From Phaseolus vulgaris (Eukaryota > Streptophyta > Magnoliopsida > Fabales > Fabaceae): DNA of 64,000 nt. Under the pieces are notes generated by a model. It saw only the letters and a list, made by a program, of their open reading frames with translations. It made no database searches and was not told the DNA's origin. The position numbers and the translations under genes are program-made. The DNA lies in assembly GCF_000499845.2 (NCBI RefSeq), contig NC_023749.2, forward strand, positions 16,832,786-16,896,785, read 5' to 3'. Positions 20,486 to 30,637 of this stretch are shown here, in pieces. How positions within the stretch are numbered: position 1 is the stretch's first letter; each line of letters begins with the position of its first letter.

Positions 20486-22987
20486 TCAAGGAGATAAGTC
20501 AATCGGGGGCACGATCTTGCCGTCCGCCACCTCGTTGTACACTGAGAACTCAGAAAGATCGAGGTCAGGATATTTGCAAGCAAACTGCTCCAAAGCAATG
20601 CCAAAGCCGGAAGTTAGAACCTGGGCAGCCTCAAGCTGAAGCTCGTCGATCTTCGTCTTGAACCCACTGTTCTCTTCACGAACCTGGGTGACTTCAAGCT
20701 CGAGCTCGTCGGCCTTCTTCTTGAGCCCGTTGTTCTCCTCGCGAACTCGAGCAAGCTCAGCAGTAGTTTCACTAAGTTCCTGGGAGGCCTTATCCCGATC
20801 TTGCTCAACCTTTCCCAGAAGGGTCTCTCTCTCGATTGACCTCTTCTCCAGGTTGGCCATCTTCTGAGCGTCAGTCTTCTTTGCCTCCTCCAGCGCGGCA
20901 ATTTTTTCCCTCAGAGGGACGATCTTGCTCTCCAGCTCGACGGCGTCTTGGAGTTTGTCATGAAGCTTCTTGCGCAGCTCTTTGTTGTCTTGCCGCACGC
21001 TCTGGAGCTCGTCCTTGAGGGCGTTTTCAACTCGCGAAAACTCCAAGCCTTGCATCATCATATCGCACTTGGCCTTTTCGGCTTCAGCTTTCGCGGTGCT
21101 TGCCACCTCCTGGTTGATCCGATTGTCGAGCTCAAACTTCTCCAAGGAGTCCTTGAGCCCTTCGCCGACAATTTGGGGAAGACAATCGTCAACCATGGCA
21201 CTTAGGCGCACGGTGAAGGACTTCAAAGCTTCTTGAAGAGCGGCTGGGAGGCCTGAGGTTGCTGGTGGAGGCGAAGGTTGGTGTTCACCACCACCCTCAC
21301 AAGGTTGGACGGCGGGGGGAGCTTCGAGGCATGGTGGTGAGGCAGGCAGCTTCTCGGCAGCTTGTGAGGAGGCTTGCGTATCAGCAAGTTGCTCAGGAGC
21401 GGCCTCAGCAACTGAAGCGTTTGAAACAAGAACATCTCCAGCGGACTCGAATGGTGTGGAGGCGCTGGGGGGTTCTCGATGAAGTTTGGAGCGACGCTCT
21501 CAATTGCTGGGGGCTCGGTCACCGCCACCCTTTGCCTTTTGAAGATTAGCCCGTCCTCGGTGCTTTCATCCGCCTCTTCGTCAGATACTACCCTGGGGGC
21601 TTTCCTTTTGGCCTTCTTAAGAGGTAGTTTTTTGCGTTGGGGGGCTGGAAGAGCGGCAGCAGCGGGTGGACCAACTGGTGGGGATTGGCCCTGGGCGGCG
21701 GCGATATCCGCAACAGAGTTCAGGATCGTTTGAGAGCCCGCCGCGAGTTTGTGGGATCGGGCGATCGCCCTCAATTCAGCCAGTTTTCCTTTGCCCAACA
21801 TTGCGTCTGCACAAGGTAAAAATAGATGAGTAACCAAAGCGGAAGCAGAACATGCAAGTATATACATACAGAGATAACATAAGCGAATAGCACATGGATG
21901 AATGATCAAGGCCAATACAGAATAATGGAATGCCAAAAACAGAATGGTAAAAATGCTAAGTCAGTTTTAACGCGAAGTGAGAGTTTTGGTGTTGGGAAAG
22001 GGGCTAACCTATGTACATTTCGAGTTGGTCCTCAAGGAATTCAAAGGAGATTATCAGAGCAGTGGGGAAGGTGATGTTGGCAGAAGCCACACTCTTCCAG
22101 AAGAGACAAAGGTCTTTGTCCAGCTCCCCCATGTTGTCAGGACTTCTTGGTCTCCTGAAGTTGTCTTTGGAGTCCTTCTGCCCCTTGTTTACCCAATACA
22201 AGGGGAAGCCATCAAGCAGTGAAGGGTCTTGATCGTTCTGGCACACCTTGACGAACTTCCCCTTCCAATCTTTGTAGGATTGTTGGAAGATGGAGAGGAT
22301 TGACCTCCCAGCAATCCCATTCAGGCTGACCCAGGGGCGATCTCCAGGATTCTTTGCCTCGAATAAAAAGAGGAAGACATCCACCGAAGCCGGTAGCCCC
22401 AAGTGCGCGCAAAGGATTTGGAACGCCCTCACGAATGCCCAGCTGTTGGGATGGAGCTGGGCAGGGGCGATGTTGAGCTCGGTTAACAACTCCCTCTCGA
22501 AGCGAGTGAAAGGAAACCTAAGTTTCACTTTCTTAAACAGTGTGGCGTAGATGAAGCAGAACAACTCGTCGTTGCTCCTCCTATCGTCCACACAGATCGG
22601 CTCTCCAGGGAGGCAAGGCAGCACTGTCACTTTGCTGTCGTGCTCCTAGTGAAATGAAAGGTCAGATTGATCCCCTTTCCTCAGTCGATGTACCCCCACC
22701 TCAGTATTTATCGATGAAGTTTCCTTCAGTAGAATCGGGGAGGCCCAAGGGTAGAGCTCTTTGTAGTCTTGTGAAGGAAGGGAGACTCCCCCGGCCTGTG
22801 GTGGAGTTGCCTGGGTAAGATTGGCATGGGATGAGGCAGGCCTCTCAGCCTGTGAGGAAGGAGCACCAGAGGCTCGTGGGGAGTTGCGTGTTGGTGGAGG
22901 GTTTGTCCCAGTGGTAACCCTACGAGTATTGGGAGGAGGGTTTCGCGATGAGGAAGGAGGGTTAGCGGTGGACTTTGTCTGAGCCAT
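20486..22987 (-). pseudogene. T3 antisense spliced gene (extra ORF), mildly damaged
   Basis: Best copy of the antisense gene. Coding exon 1 runs from ATG 22987 to 22009 (979 nt, the same length as in T2), with a Ser/Pro-rich start and the Transposase_28-like domain (FERELLTELNIAPAQLHPNS, GIAGRSILSIFQQSYKDWKG). The intron is 22008-21807. Exon 2 is 21806-20486: GKGKLAELRAIARSHK, an acidic/basic and Pro-rich middle, then a long heptad-rich coiled coil (21190-20600) and a C-terminal EVADGKIVP motif also seen in T8. Defects: TAG near 22648 in exon 1 (T2 has AAG) and a frameshift near 21225. Total about 766 codons. It is coiled-coil-rich and has no enzyme motif. Whether the product is nuclear, cytoplasmic or in particles cannot be told. 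Confidence 0.78.
21807..22008 (-). other. Phase-1 intron of T3 antisense gene
   Basis: Minus strand ATAG|GTTAGCC at 22009/22008 and CTATTTTTACCTTGTGCAG|ACGC at 21807. There are 622 bases from the in-frame position 22630 to the donor, which leaves one base, and the acceptor exon supplies two. The frame then continues exactly in the downstream open frame. Length 202 bp, against 203 bp in T2. Confidence 0.8.
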
Positions 22988-22995
22988 CGCAGGAA

Positions 22996-23227
22996 CTGCA
23001 AAGGAAAGAAAAGGGAGGAAATGAGGATAACAAGAGAATGACTCGATCGAAGACGAAGAAGGCAGAACGAACGAGTGAGAGTTCGCTGGGGAAGACGCTA
23101 TCGAGAACGAAACTCTAAGGTACGAGAAAAAAGAGAAACAACCCACAACGTATGCTCCAGACAGTTAATGGATGATGCAAACCGATTAAAATGCAGCAAA
23201 TATCAGTAGAAGGAGTAAAAGAGTTAC
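22996..23227 (-). other. 5'-UTR intron of T3 antisense gene
   Basis: Minus strand CAAAAG|GTAACTC donor and a TTTTCTTTCCTTTGCAG|TTCCTGCG acceptor eight bases before the ATG; 232 bp. The donor lies about 340 bases from the 3' LTR. Confidence 0.68.
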
Positions 23228-23549
23228 CTTTTGATGATCGGATGAGTGTTGAAGGAAATTGAAGATTGAGGGGGACGTAGGTTTCATAGTTCGCAGAGAG
23301 AGCGTTCAGAATGCTTGAAGATGAAGAAAGATAATGAAACAGTGAATAGCGTGAAGGGTTTAAGGGTTTCGAACGTTGTAGGAAGCGCAAACGACAGTGA
23401 ACAATGGCCGTCGATGGGTCCACGTGTCGAATGATCGAAGGAGTTGGTGAAATGTCAAGTCAGTAAACAGTTTTAGCGCCAACGGGCAAAGCCACGTAAG
23501 CCGCCAGATTTAAACCTCTTTAGTCTCCTCGCTGAACAAGTCGTAGCTC

Positions 23550-23565
23550 GAGACTGGGGGGCTTG
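23550..23565 (+). other. T3 polypurine tract
   Basis: GAGACTGGGGGGCTTG immediately before the 3' LTR start TGTACC. Confidence 0.85.
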
Positions 23566-24757
23566 TGTACCAACCAGGTCATCGGGTGTGATGACGTGTC
23601 TTGCGCGTGCCCGGGTGGGGCGTGCTCAGTGGAACACATAGGCTAGAAGAGATGAATGGTTCAGAAGTGAGCATAGTCGCCGAACGCAGAATTGGCGTTC
23701 TCCGATCTCTAGTGTGCGCAACCGGCGGTCACCAGAGTTACGTCACAGTCGCCGTATGGGAGTGCTAGGAGATCAGATGGTGAGAGATCGCCGGGGAATG
23801 CTAGGAGATCGGGTGGTTTGCACACCGCCACAAGAAGCACATCGTCGGATCCCTCAGTAAACTTAGTTAAAGCTGTTGGAGGCTCAGAAGAGTAATTTCA
23901 AGTGTATAAGTTCAGCAAGATGATTGTTGCGCCAGCATGGGGCATGAAGGTTGAATGGGTTGGGGGGAACACCTTGCTCATCGACGACAGGATTCCCAGA
24001 GTGGACATTCGTTGGTGGCAAGGTTTCCCCAGCTAGAACATGCACGACGTAGCAATAAGAAGGGTGCCGCTTACGACGAGCGATATCACAAAGATGATGC
24101 ACTTTGTTGCATCCGATACTCGCCTTGTTAGGTGATGTTTCACAGCGCATTGTGCACTAGCTTGCCCCTTGAGTAGAGGACTTAACTGTGCGGCTGGTTA
24201 CTACATAGAAATAACGTTCAAGTTGCCCCAATCCAGATGACGACACGTGTAGGGTTGGATGTCACCGGTTACTCCAACCTAGATAAAGACACGTGTAGGG
24301 TTGGGTGCAATAGAGAAATGACGCTCAAGTTGTCCTAGCTTAGATGACGACACGTGTAGGGCTGGGCGCTACCTGCTATCCCAACCCAGATGGCGACACG
24401 TGCAGGGCTGGATGCGAGCCACGCGTCCAAAAGCATAACGACCTGGAGAGAGAACAAACCTAGCTATAAAGGTAACCTTAAAAGAATTTGCAGAGGTACG
24501 TTTTTCATTACGGCTCATTCTGCTAGGGTTGTGCGCCTTTAGTAGGGTCCTACAGAGCATATTTTCTCTTAGTTTTTTGGGGTTCTTGTCACTGACTTGA
24601 GCGTCGGAGCGCCACCGGCCGCAGAGGCGCCACTGTGTGTTTTTCAGGTTCTCAGAGAGGCTATCTGCTGTGTGGACTTGGAGGGCACGTGGTGACAAGC
24701 TGGTGAGGAAGACTGTGACGAGGCAACGCTCTTGCACTAAGTCAACCGGCAGGATCA
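23566..24757 (+). repeat. T3 3' LTR (1192 bp)
   Basis: Begins TGTACCAACCAGGTCATCGG and ends CCGGCAGGATCA. The TATA box TATAAA is at 24465-24470. Upstream lies an array with four CACGTG cores (24244, 24290, 24351, 24397). The flank to the right is GAAAT (24758-24762); its partner is outside the window. Confidence 0.92.
24215..24425 (+). promoter_or_regulatory. G-box tandem repeats in T3 LTR U3
   Basis: Four units around GATGACGACACGTGTAGGG with CACGTG at 24244-24249, 24290-24295, 24351-24356 and 24397-24402 (spacings 46, 61, 46). They end about 60 bases before the TATA box. CACGTG is the plant G-box bound by bZIP and bHLH factors. T2 has one related unit. Confidence 0.7.
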
Positions 24758-25069
24758 GAAATAATAAAAAAGATAAAAGATTAAACCCATAAGCAATAAA
24801 AAGATTAAACCCAGAAGCAGTAAGACAACACAGGGAGAACGAAAGGAAACGAAAGAAGACAGTAGAAGGGTCGAGAAGAAGACAGAAGAGTGAAACATAA
24901 GTGAGTAAAGTATTATTAATTGAATGAAAATCTGACATAGGTGCAAAAGGAAAAGTTGGCGTTATATACATGTAACGTAACAAAACAAAAAATAGAAAAA
25001 GGAAAGGTGGGCTTTGCTAAAAGCCCAAAAGTAAAGCTAACAGAAACCCAAAATAAAACTCATCAACAA
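24758..25069 (-). repeat. C1 3' LTR, part
   Basis: On the minus strand TGTTGATGAGTTTTATTTTG begins at 25069, shortly after the end of the RNase H region. TGTTGA is a common copia LTR start. T3 cuts it at 24757/24758, so its other end is not visible. There is no second copy to confirm the boundary. Confidence 0.45.
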
Positions 25070-25084
25070 CTTATATATTTTTCA

Positions 25085-25570
25085 TTATTCCCAGCTTGAA
25101 ATACAGATTTGTGAAGACATTTTGAGGTGGTCATTTGGTAAAGATATTTGCAGTACAAAAGAGAAGGAAAGAAGCTAGATCAATCCTTGGTTAATCTTTT
25201 CTCATACCACATGTCAATCAATCTCGATGTGCTTTATCCTTTCATGAAAAACTTAATTATTAACAATGTCAATATAGCTTATTGATTGTCACAGTACACT
25301 AAACTGGTTGAATAAAGAGGACCCAAAATTCTTGTAGATATATGAGCCACTGGATTTCACATGTTGCAACTAAGGCACGATATTCGGCTTCAAATGAACT
25401 CTTCGAGACAACTTATTGTTTCTTGGTCTTCCAGGAAATGAGAGTCTTTCCCAAATAAATGCAAACCTGCTTATGGACTTCCTAGTTTCAGGGTAGGTTT
25501 CCCAATTCGAATCACTATAAGCTTTGATCTGTATAATGGTGTTATTGTGGAGAAATATTTCGGCACCTGG
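25085..25570 (-). pseudogene. pol: C1 RNase H
   Basis: Read on the minus strand from 25570. It has a KAYSDSNW motif with the first catalytic Asp, a following region that aligns with copia RSTSG...SWKSKKQ, a VYCDN motif near 25300, and an ending resembling ADIFTK...KLG near 25085. Several frameshifts and substitutions break it. In an intact copia element this domain degrades the RNA strand during cDNA synthesis. Confidence 0.75.
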
Positions 25571-26620
25571 TGATATGAGTTGGATTGAACATAGACACTT
25601 TTAAACTCTTGAACACAACATTATATGAGAAGGAAAACAACAATTCAAGGATCAAAGAGTGCTTAAACAATGAAAACAAAATTACATCAACAAAACAACA
25701 AACTAAAAACAGAAATGGAATCAAGGAAGCTTAAGGAGTCATCAATGGAGACATAGCCTTCCAAAATGATGATCCAAACTCAATAAGAGTGTTATCTCCT
25801 TGTAAACATCCATGGAGCAAGATATTAAACACAATTGAAGTAAAAAGAAAAGGTACCGAACAGAAAATGAAGAACAACACAAGGTACACAAGAACAATCG
25901 GTGGAAAGGAGAAGAACACTAGAGAGATGATAAACTACCGAATGAAATTGCAAAAGAAGATGAAAGGAATGACACTTATGGAATGAAGCTCGGCTGGAAT
26001 GAGAATTTGGAATTGCATCACGCCACTTGGAGTCCTTGTTCCAAGATAAGTGAAAGGAAGCCGCCACTTGAAGCTCTCCAATGGCACACAAGATAAGGCT
26101 ATGGAAGAAGGAGAAACCAAAACTCACAATTCTCTCTCAATTTGAGTAGAGTTTCTCTATATCCAATTTCCAATTCTGAATTTTACAAGAGCCCACATCT
26201 CTATTTATAGTGTGAGGGTGCTGAAAAATAGGTGGGAAAATTCAAATGAAACTCATTTGAAATTCCCACAAAAAACAAGTCACATGGGAGGTGTGACCTT
26301 TTTCTACTATGACACGTCCTAAAAACTACACCTACTCTCCTAAGTCACATGGACAATGTGACTTTATTTTACATATTCACACTCCTTTATTTAATATCCA
26401 CACCTCCTACAACTATGCAAGAGTAAATCAAATGATGCTATTTTATTTAATGCTTGGCCTTGCCCCTCATGGTTTGGACTTGGGCTTCTTGGGCTTGGGC
26501 CTTCTTGGGCTTGGGCTTTGGGCTTGGGCCTCATCTTTTGCAAAGACTAATAAGAAGAACTTTAAATGCTTTGGCCCTTGTCCATTTCTTCTATTGATAA
26601 CATCTTTTTTATTCTCATCA
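25571..26620 (-). repeat. R2 3' LTR (1050 bp)
   Basis: On the minus strand it starts TGATGAGAATAAAAAAGATG next to a G-rich tract and ends CAACTCATATCA at 25571. Its middle matches R1 closely (GGTGGGAAA..TTCAAAT, AAGTCACATGGGAGGTGTGA). Near its start it has a GCCCAAGCCC run shared with R3. CCTGG (25566-25570) flanks its left end. Confidence 0.8.
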
Positions 26621-26636
26621 TACTCCCCAAGTTGGA
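26621..26636 (-). other. R2 polypurine tract
   Basis: Minus strand CCAACTTGGGGAGTA directly before the LTR start. This identifies the LTR as the 3' copy. Confidence 0.7.
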
Positions 26637-26935
26637 GAGAATTCGTCCACGAATTTAGTACTCCTGCATAAAACAAAGTCAGTTTGCTATTAGATAAGAG
26701 AATACAAGAAGAAATAGGCAAACATGACTTATCACTTTGAAATGTTGGGAGTTCAGAAAAAGATGTTCTATACACAGACCATGTTGGAAAAGATTGTTTA
26801 AAAATGATTTTATTTGGAAAACTAGAATGTATGAAAAAATCATCCTTAACATTCTTTATCCAATAAGGTGTATAAGTAGGAACCTTGGGTAATGAAAAAG
26901 ATAAGGAAGGAAAACACCTTGGAGGTAAAGGGATG
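26637..26935 (-). pseudogene. pol: R2 Pol, C-terminal tail
   Basis: About 95 open codons ending in VLNSWTNSLQLGEYDEN, which resembles the C-terminal tail that I know from chromovirus-like polyproteins just before the polypurine tract. No catalytic residues remain. The open frame continues into the LTR, which is not meaningful. Confidence 0.55.
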
Positions 26936-27171
26936 AGGCCTAGACGTGTGTTAGTGAGGTAGATCAGGCACCCTATGGGTCTTCTATAGAAAGATGCTTC
27001 TTTTTCATCTAACTTGTTGCCTTCAAGCAAGTCATCATACTCGTTTCTTCAAGCAAGTCTAGAGTATATTTTCTTTGGCTGAGGTGGATTCCAATGCTAT
27101 TGCATGCCACTTCAAGACTGAGGAAGTAAGTAAGATCTCCCAAATTTTTGATGCAAAAATTCTTATGAAGG
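26936..27171 (-). pseudogene. pol: C1 RT end and RT-RNase H connection
   Basis: From the T4 target site (27171) the minus strand reads an IKNLGDLTYFLSLEVA motif and SQRKYTLDLL, typical of copia RT after the YVDD motif. A frameshift near 27040 follows, then YRRPIGCLIYLTNTR, the classic copia connection motif. R2 interrupts it. Confidence 0.8.
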
Positions 27172-27308
27172 TGTTCTCGCCAGTTGACTCGGCCGTCGTT
27201 GACTTCAGAGACAGATGGTGGCTCCTCCTATTTCTGGTGGTCTTTGCTCTCTCCTCAGGTGATTGAGAGTGGCTTCGTTGAAACAGAGGGGGCCCTACCT
27301 GTTGATTG
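27172..27308 (-). repeat. T4 3' LTR, terminal fragment
   Basis: TGTTCTCGCC... followed by GTTGACTTCAGAGACAGATG and TCAGGTGATTGAGAGTGGCT. It aligns with 33914 onward of the 5' LTR and stops where C2 starts. Confidence 0.85.
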
Positions 27309-28399
27309 TGTTGATCAAGAGTGATAAAGAGCTTTGAAAAATCCAAATCCAAGGTGTTTGATGAAAGGCTGGTGTTGCTGCTATGTGTGGGTGGGATCTG
27401 GATAGAATAATGTGTCATCCACTCTTTTGTTGAATCTAAAACTGATGTGAATTGAAACCTTTTTGAAATTAGATGTTTTTCCAACTAAGTGAAAAAAAAC
27501 TTGTTGTTTTGTAGAATCAACTGGTTGTTTTGCTCTTAGAGGTTTTGAAAAAGGTTGAAAGCTGTTTAACTTGGTTGACTTAATTGTCTAACCAAATCAA
27601 TCGGTTGTTTCATGGTTTCAACCGATTGTTTCTTTGAAAATCCTAACATAATTCAATTTTGAATGGTGAATCTATCTTAAATGATTTCTATCTGAATACG
27701 CTTCTTCATTAAATATTTTGACCAATCTTTGGAAAATATAAATAGTTTGTTATATGTTTCTGAAGAGTAAGAAACAATTTTGAAAAATTCAGTTTGACAT
27801 ATCTAGTTTTCAAGATTCACATCAAGCTTTGGATTTTCAAGTGAGAGTGGAATAAGATTGCAATTGTATTCTTTTCAATTGTACTTTGATCAGGTGTAAT
27901 CCTTTCTCAATCTTCTGTATTTCTATTATTGTATTGCCAAAGAGTGTTGTGTGTTCTTGAGGTGTTCAAGATCAATACTCTTGGTGTGGTTTGCCAAAGG
28001 TAGTGTGTTTCTTGAGGGGTTCAATGTCACTACTTTGGTGTGTGATGTTTTGTAATCTGGTTTGATTGCTTAGTGGATTACCCAGGGGTTTATGGGAACT
28101 GGATGTAGCTCTTGTTGTAAGAGTGAACCAGTATAAACTGTTTGTGTGCATTTCTCTTTCTCTGAACTCCTTTAAATTCTGTTTTTAAGCTGTTTAAGTT
28201 TTAACTGGTATAAACAATCGATTGATTAGAAGAAACAACCAATTGTTTTTTTGTATTTTACTTTAAAACAGTTTGTATTCTTGGCTAACTTGATTCCTCT
28301 TATGGATTTCTTCACAGAGTTTCATTAAACCTTCAAAAGTTTTTGAAAATCTCTTATAAACAATTCACCCCCTCTTGTTTAAGGCCATATATAGTAACA
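27309..28399 (+). repeat. C2 5' LTR (1091 bp)
   Basis: Begins TGTTGATCAAGAGTG and ends ATATATAGTAACA one base before the PBS. It contains several copies of AACAACCGATTGTTT-like words in both orientations (27590-27635, 28213-28245). A minus-strand LTR of the same family is at 37347-38286. Confidence 0.75.
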
Positions 28400-28401
28400 A
28401 T

Positions 28402-28418
28402 TGGCATCAAGAGCTAAG
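28402..28418 (+). other. C2 primer binding site
   Basis: TGGCATCAAGAGCTAAG, close to the initiator-Met-type TGGTATCAGAGC of copia elements. It is followed 43 bases later by gag. Confidence 0.65.
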
Positions 28419-28460
28419 TTCTTGTAGTTACTCAAGTTTTCGATCCTAAATCTTTTTTCT

Positions 28461-30119
28461 GTGGCTGAAAAACTACCTTTTGGGGAGGGTGCCTCAATTA
28501 ACAGGCCACCTTTGTTTTGTGGTTTTAACTATCAGTTTTGGAAGGTTAGAATGAAAATCTTTGCTGAATCTCTTAAAGGGATTTGGGATGCAATTGAAAA
28601 TGACCATTTTATTCCAAAATTTGAAAAGAAAGGTGCTTCTATTGAAAAACCTTGGTCCCAATGGATTGATGCTTTAAATAAAAAGGCCAAGTTTGATTGC
28701 GTTGCCAAGAATATCATAACCTCTGCTTTGAACTCTAATGAATTTTTCAAGATCTCACAATGTACATCGGCTAACGAAATGTGAGATACTCTATAGGTCA
28801 CCCATGAAGGGACAAATGATGTGAAAAGGGAAATGAAACATACTCTAATACAAGAGTATGAGATGTTCAGAATGCCCAAAGGAGAATCAATTGTTGAAGT
28901 GCAAAAGAGATTCACCCACATAGTCAATCATCTAATGAGTCTTGGAAAAATCTTTGACAAGTAGGAGTTGAACATCAAGATTCTAAAGTGTCTTGATAGA
29001 TCTTGGCAACCAAAAGTTACTGCCATCTCTGAGTCTAAGGATTTGACATCCTTAACCACAACTTCCTTGTTTGGAAAGCTTAGAGAACATGAGTTGGAGA
29101 TGAATAGACTCAATGTTCAAGAAAGTGAAGACAAACATGTAAGGAACATAGCCTTGAAAGCTGCCAAGAAAAAAAATAAGAAAGACTCGAGTGATGAAAG
29201 TGAGGGAGAAACTCTTAGTTTGCTGTCCAAAAAGTTCAGCAAATTCTTGAAGAGAAACCGCAACAAAGAATCCAACAAAGAAAGGTATGGAAACAAGAAA
29301 ACTAGTAATTTTAATCCTAACAATTATACTTGTTTTGGTTGTGGAGAACAGGGGCATATGAAAGCTGAATGCCCAAATGAAGAAGGCAAGGAAAAGAAGT
29401 CAAGCAAGAAAGGGAAATAAAAAAAGGCCTACATTGCTTGGGATGAAAATGAAATCTCCTCATCAAGCTCTTCACAATATGTGTGTGATGGCAGAGGGAG
29501 AAGATGATTCAAGCAGTGTAAGTTCTTGTGCCTCTTTAAATGCTGAAAACTATAGTCAATTGCTTCAAACTTTTAAAGAAACTCATGAGGAAGCTAACTG
29601 ATTGGCTCTCTTGAACAACTGGTTGAAATGGTTGAATAACTGGCTTGAAAATAGAGTCAAGACACTTGAAGAAGAACTGGAAAATTCAAAAACTGATTTT
29701 AAAAATCTTGAATGGCATTGCAAGAATTCTTTTTGCTTGTGTCACTCAAAAGCTTGTGAAAATTGTAAAACTCTTAAGAGTAAAGTCCACTCTCTTGTAA
29801 GAATTGTGGATAAATTTTCAAAGTGTAAATCTAACTTTGAAACTGTCTTGGCATCCCAAAAATGTGTTTTTGGAAAATCTGGTTTGGGGTTTAATCCTCA
29901 AAGCGAGAAAACTGGGATTTCAAAGCCTTTTTCAAAAGTGCTAGAAAAACAACCGATTGAAAAATCGAAACAACCGGTTGTTACATGTGTTTTATTGCAT
30001 GAAAAGAGGCCACTCTGTTAGATTCTGTAAAATTAGGAAATATTTTGTTCCTAAAGGTATTATGAGATGGATTCCCAAAGATTCTGAAGTTCCCAGTGAT
30101 AAATGTAAATGGAAAGGAC
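28461..30119 (+). pseudogene. gag: C2 copia Gag, multiple stops
   Basis: The frame opens at 28461 (codon GTG in a CTGTGGCTGAAAAA context, so the true ATG is lost or elsewhere). Order: the copia Gag domain (NYQFWKVRMKIF, then the EYEMFRMPKGESI and FTHIVNHLMSLGK motifs), a Lys/Ser-rich stretch, a CCHC knuckle CFGCGEQGHMKAEC (near 29330), a serine-rich and coiled-coil part, and a second Cys/His finger region near 29990-30015 just before GP-rich codons. Stops: TGA 28782, TAG 28794, TAG 28962, TAA 29418, and a frameshift near 29500-29600 and another near 30000. It resembles the large plant copia Gag with two zinc fingers. It is non-functional. Confidence 0.8.
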
Positions 30120-30637
30120 CACTTTTGTAAGGGGACCAAATCTTGTTGCTTGAAATTTGTGTTGTAGGAATACTAAGAGAAGCATGGACGCTTGAGTCAT
30201 CAGATCAAGCTTTTGGAAGGAAAGGATTTTGTCTTGAATTGAACTGAAGGTTATGTACCAGCTTAAGTCTTCTTAAAAGCCACAAGAAGTTTTCTTGATC
30301 ATGGACAATGACTCACTGAAGAGACTCTATGACAAAAGGATAAGGCTTTCTTTGTTTTTGTTGTTTTTCTTTTCTTAATTTGTGTTAAATCTTCATCTAA
30401 CTGTGATATATGTGGAGCAATTATATTTTGATTCTTCTCTGCTTTTAAAAATTCTATTTAGTTGTTGTTTCAGAAAAACAACCGATTGTTTTCTCGAAAC
30501 AACGGATTGTTTCTCCTCTGACAACACTACATAAAATTGATTTAATTTCTTTATGCATTCTATCATTTACATATTTCAATCTTAAAAGAATTATGAGTCA
30601 ATAAAGCAGTCATATGGGTCTGATTTGGTTCAGAAGG
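30120..30637 (+). other. C2 post-gag noncoding sequence
   Basis: AT-rich, with one paired AACAACCGATTGTTTTCTCG / AACAACGGATTGTTT motif at 30478-30512. I see no coding sequence and no clear LTR start. Confidence 0.5.

Larger units (their letters stand above)
12709..24757 (+). mobile_element. T3: nearly complete Tat-lineage Ty3/gypsy element
   Basis: Visible parts in order: the 3' third of the 5' LTR, PBS, gag, protease, RT, two RNase H domains, integrase, conserved post-pol block, repeats, antisense gene, polypurine tract and complete 3' LTR. The two LTR ends differ by about nine substitutions over 329 aligned bases by eye, so they are a genuine pair. T3 is inserted in the 3' LTR of copia C1. 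The missing 5' part of its first LTR should be left of T2, outside the window. Confidence 0.92.
25571..26935 (-). mobile_element. R2: truncated chromovirus-like element (pol tail plus 3' LTR)
   Basis: Minus-strand fragment inserted in C1 between its RT/RNase H connection and its RNase H. It keeps the end of pol, a polypurine tract and a complete 3' LTR. The 5' part is missing and the right boundary (about 26935) is set only by where C1 coding resumes. Confidence 0.75.

Noticed and set aside
20305..20604. ORF crossing the TA microsatellite
   Set aside because: Its tail is translated TA repeat, and its first part is the end of the antisense gene in another frame.
24758..27171. Two separate copia elements here
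   Set aside because: The RT, connection and RNase H pieces follow each other in normal copia order with only R2 between them, so one element is simpler.
27075..27484. ORFs on both strands across 27075-27484 as a small host gene
   Set aside because: The region is copia C1 RT, the T4 LTR end and the C2 LTR start. The ORFs cross those boundaries and the plus-strand one lacks an ATG.
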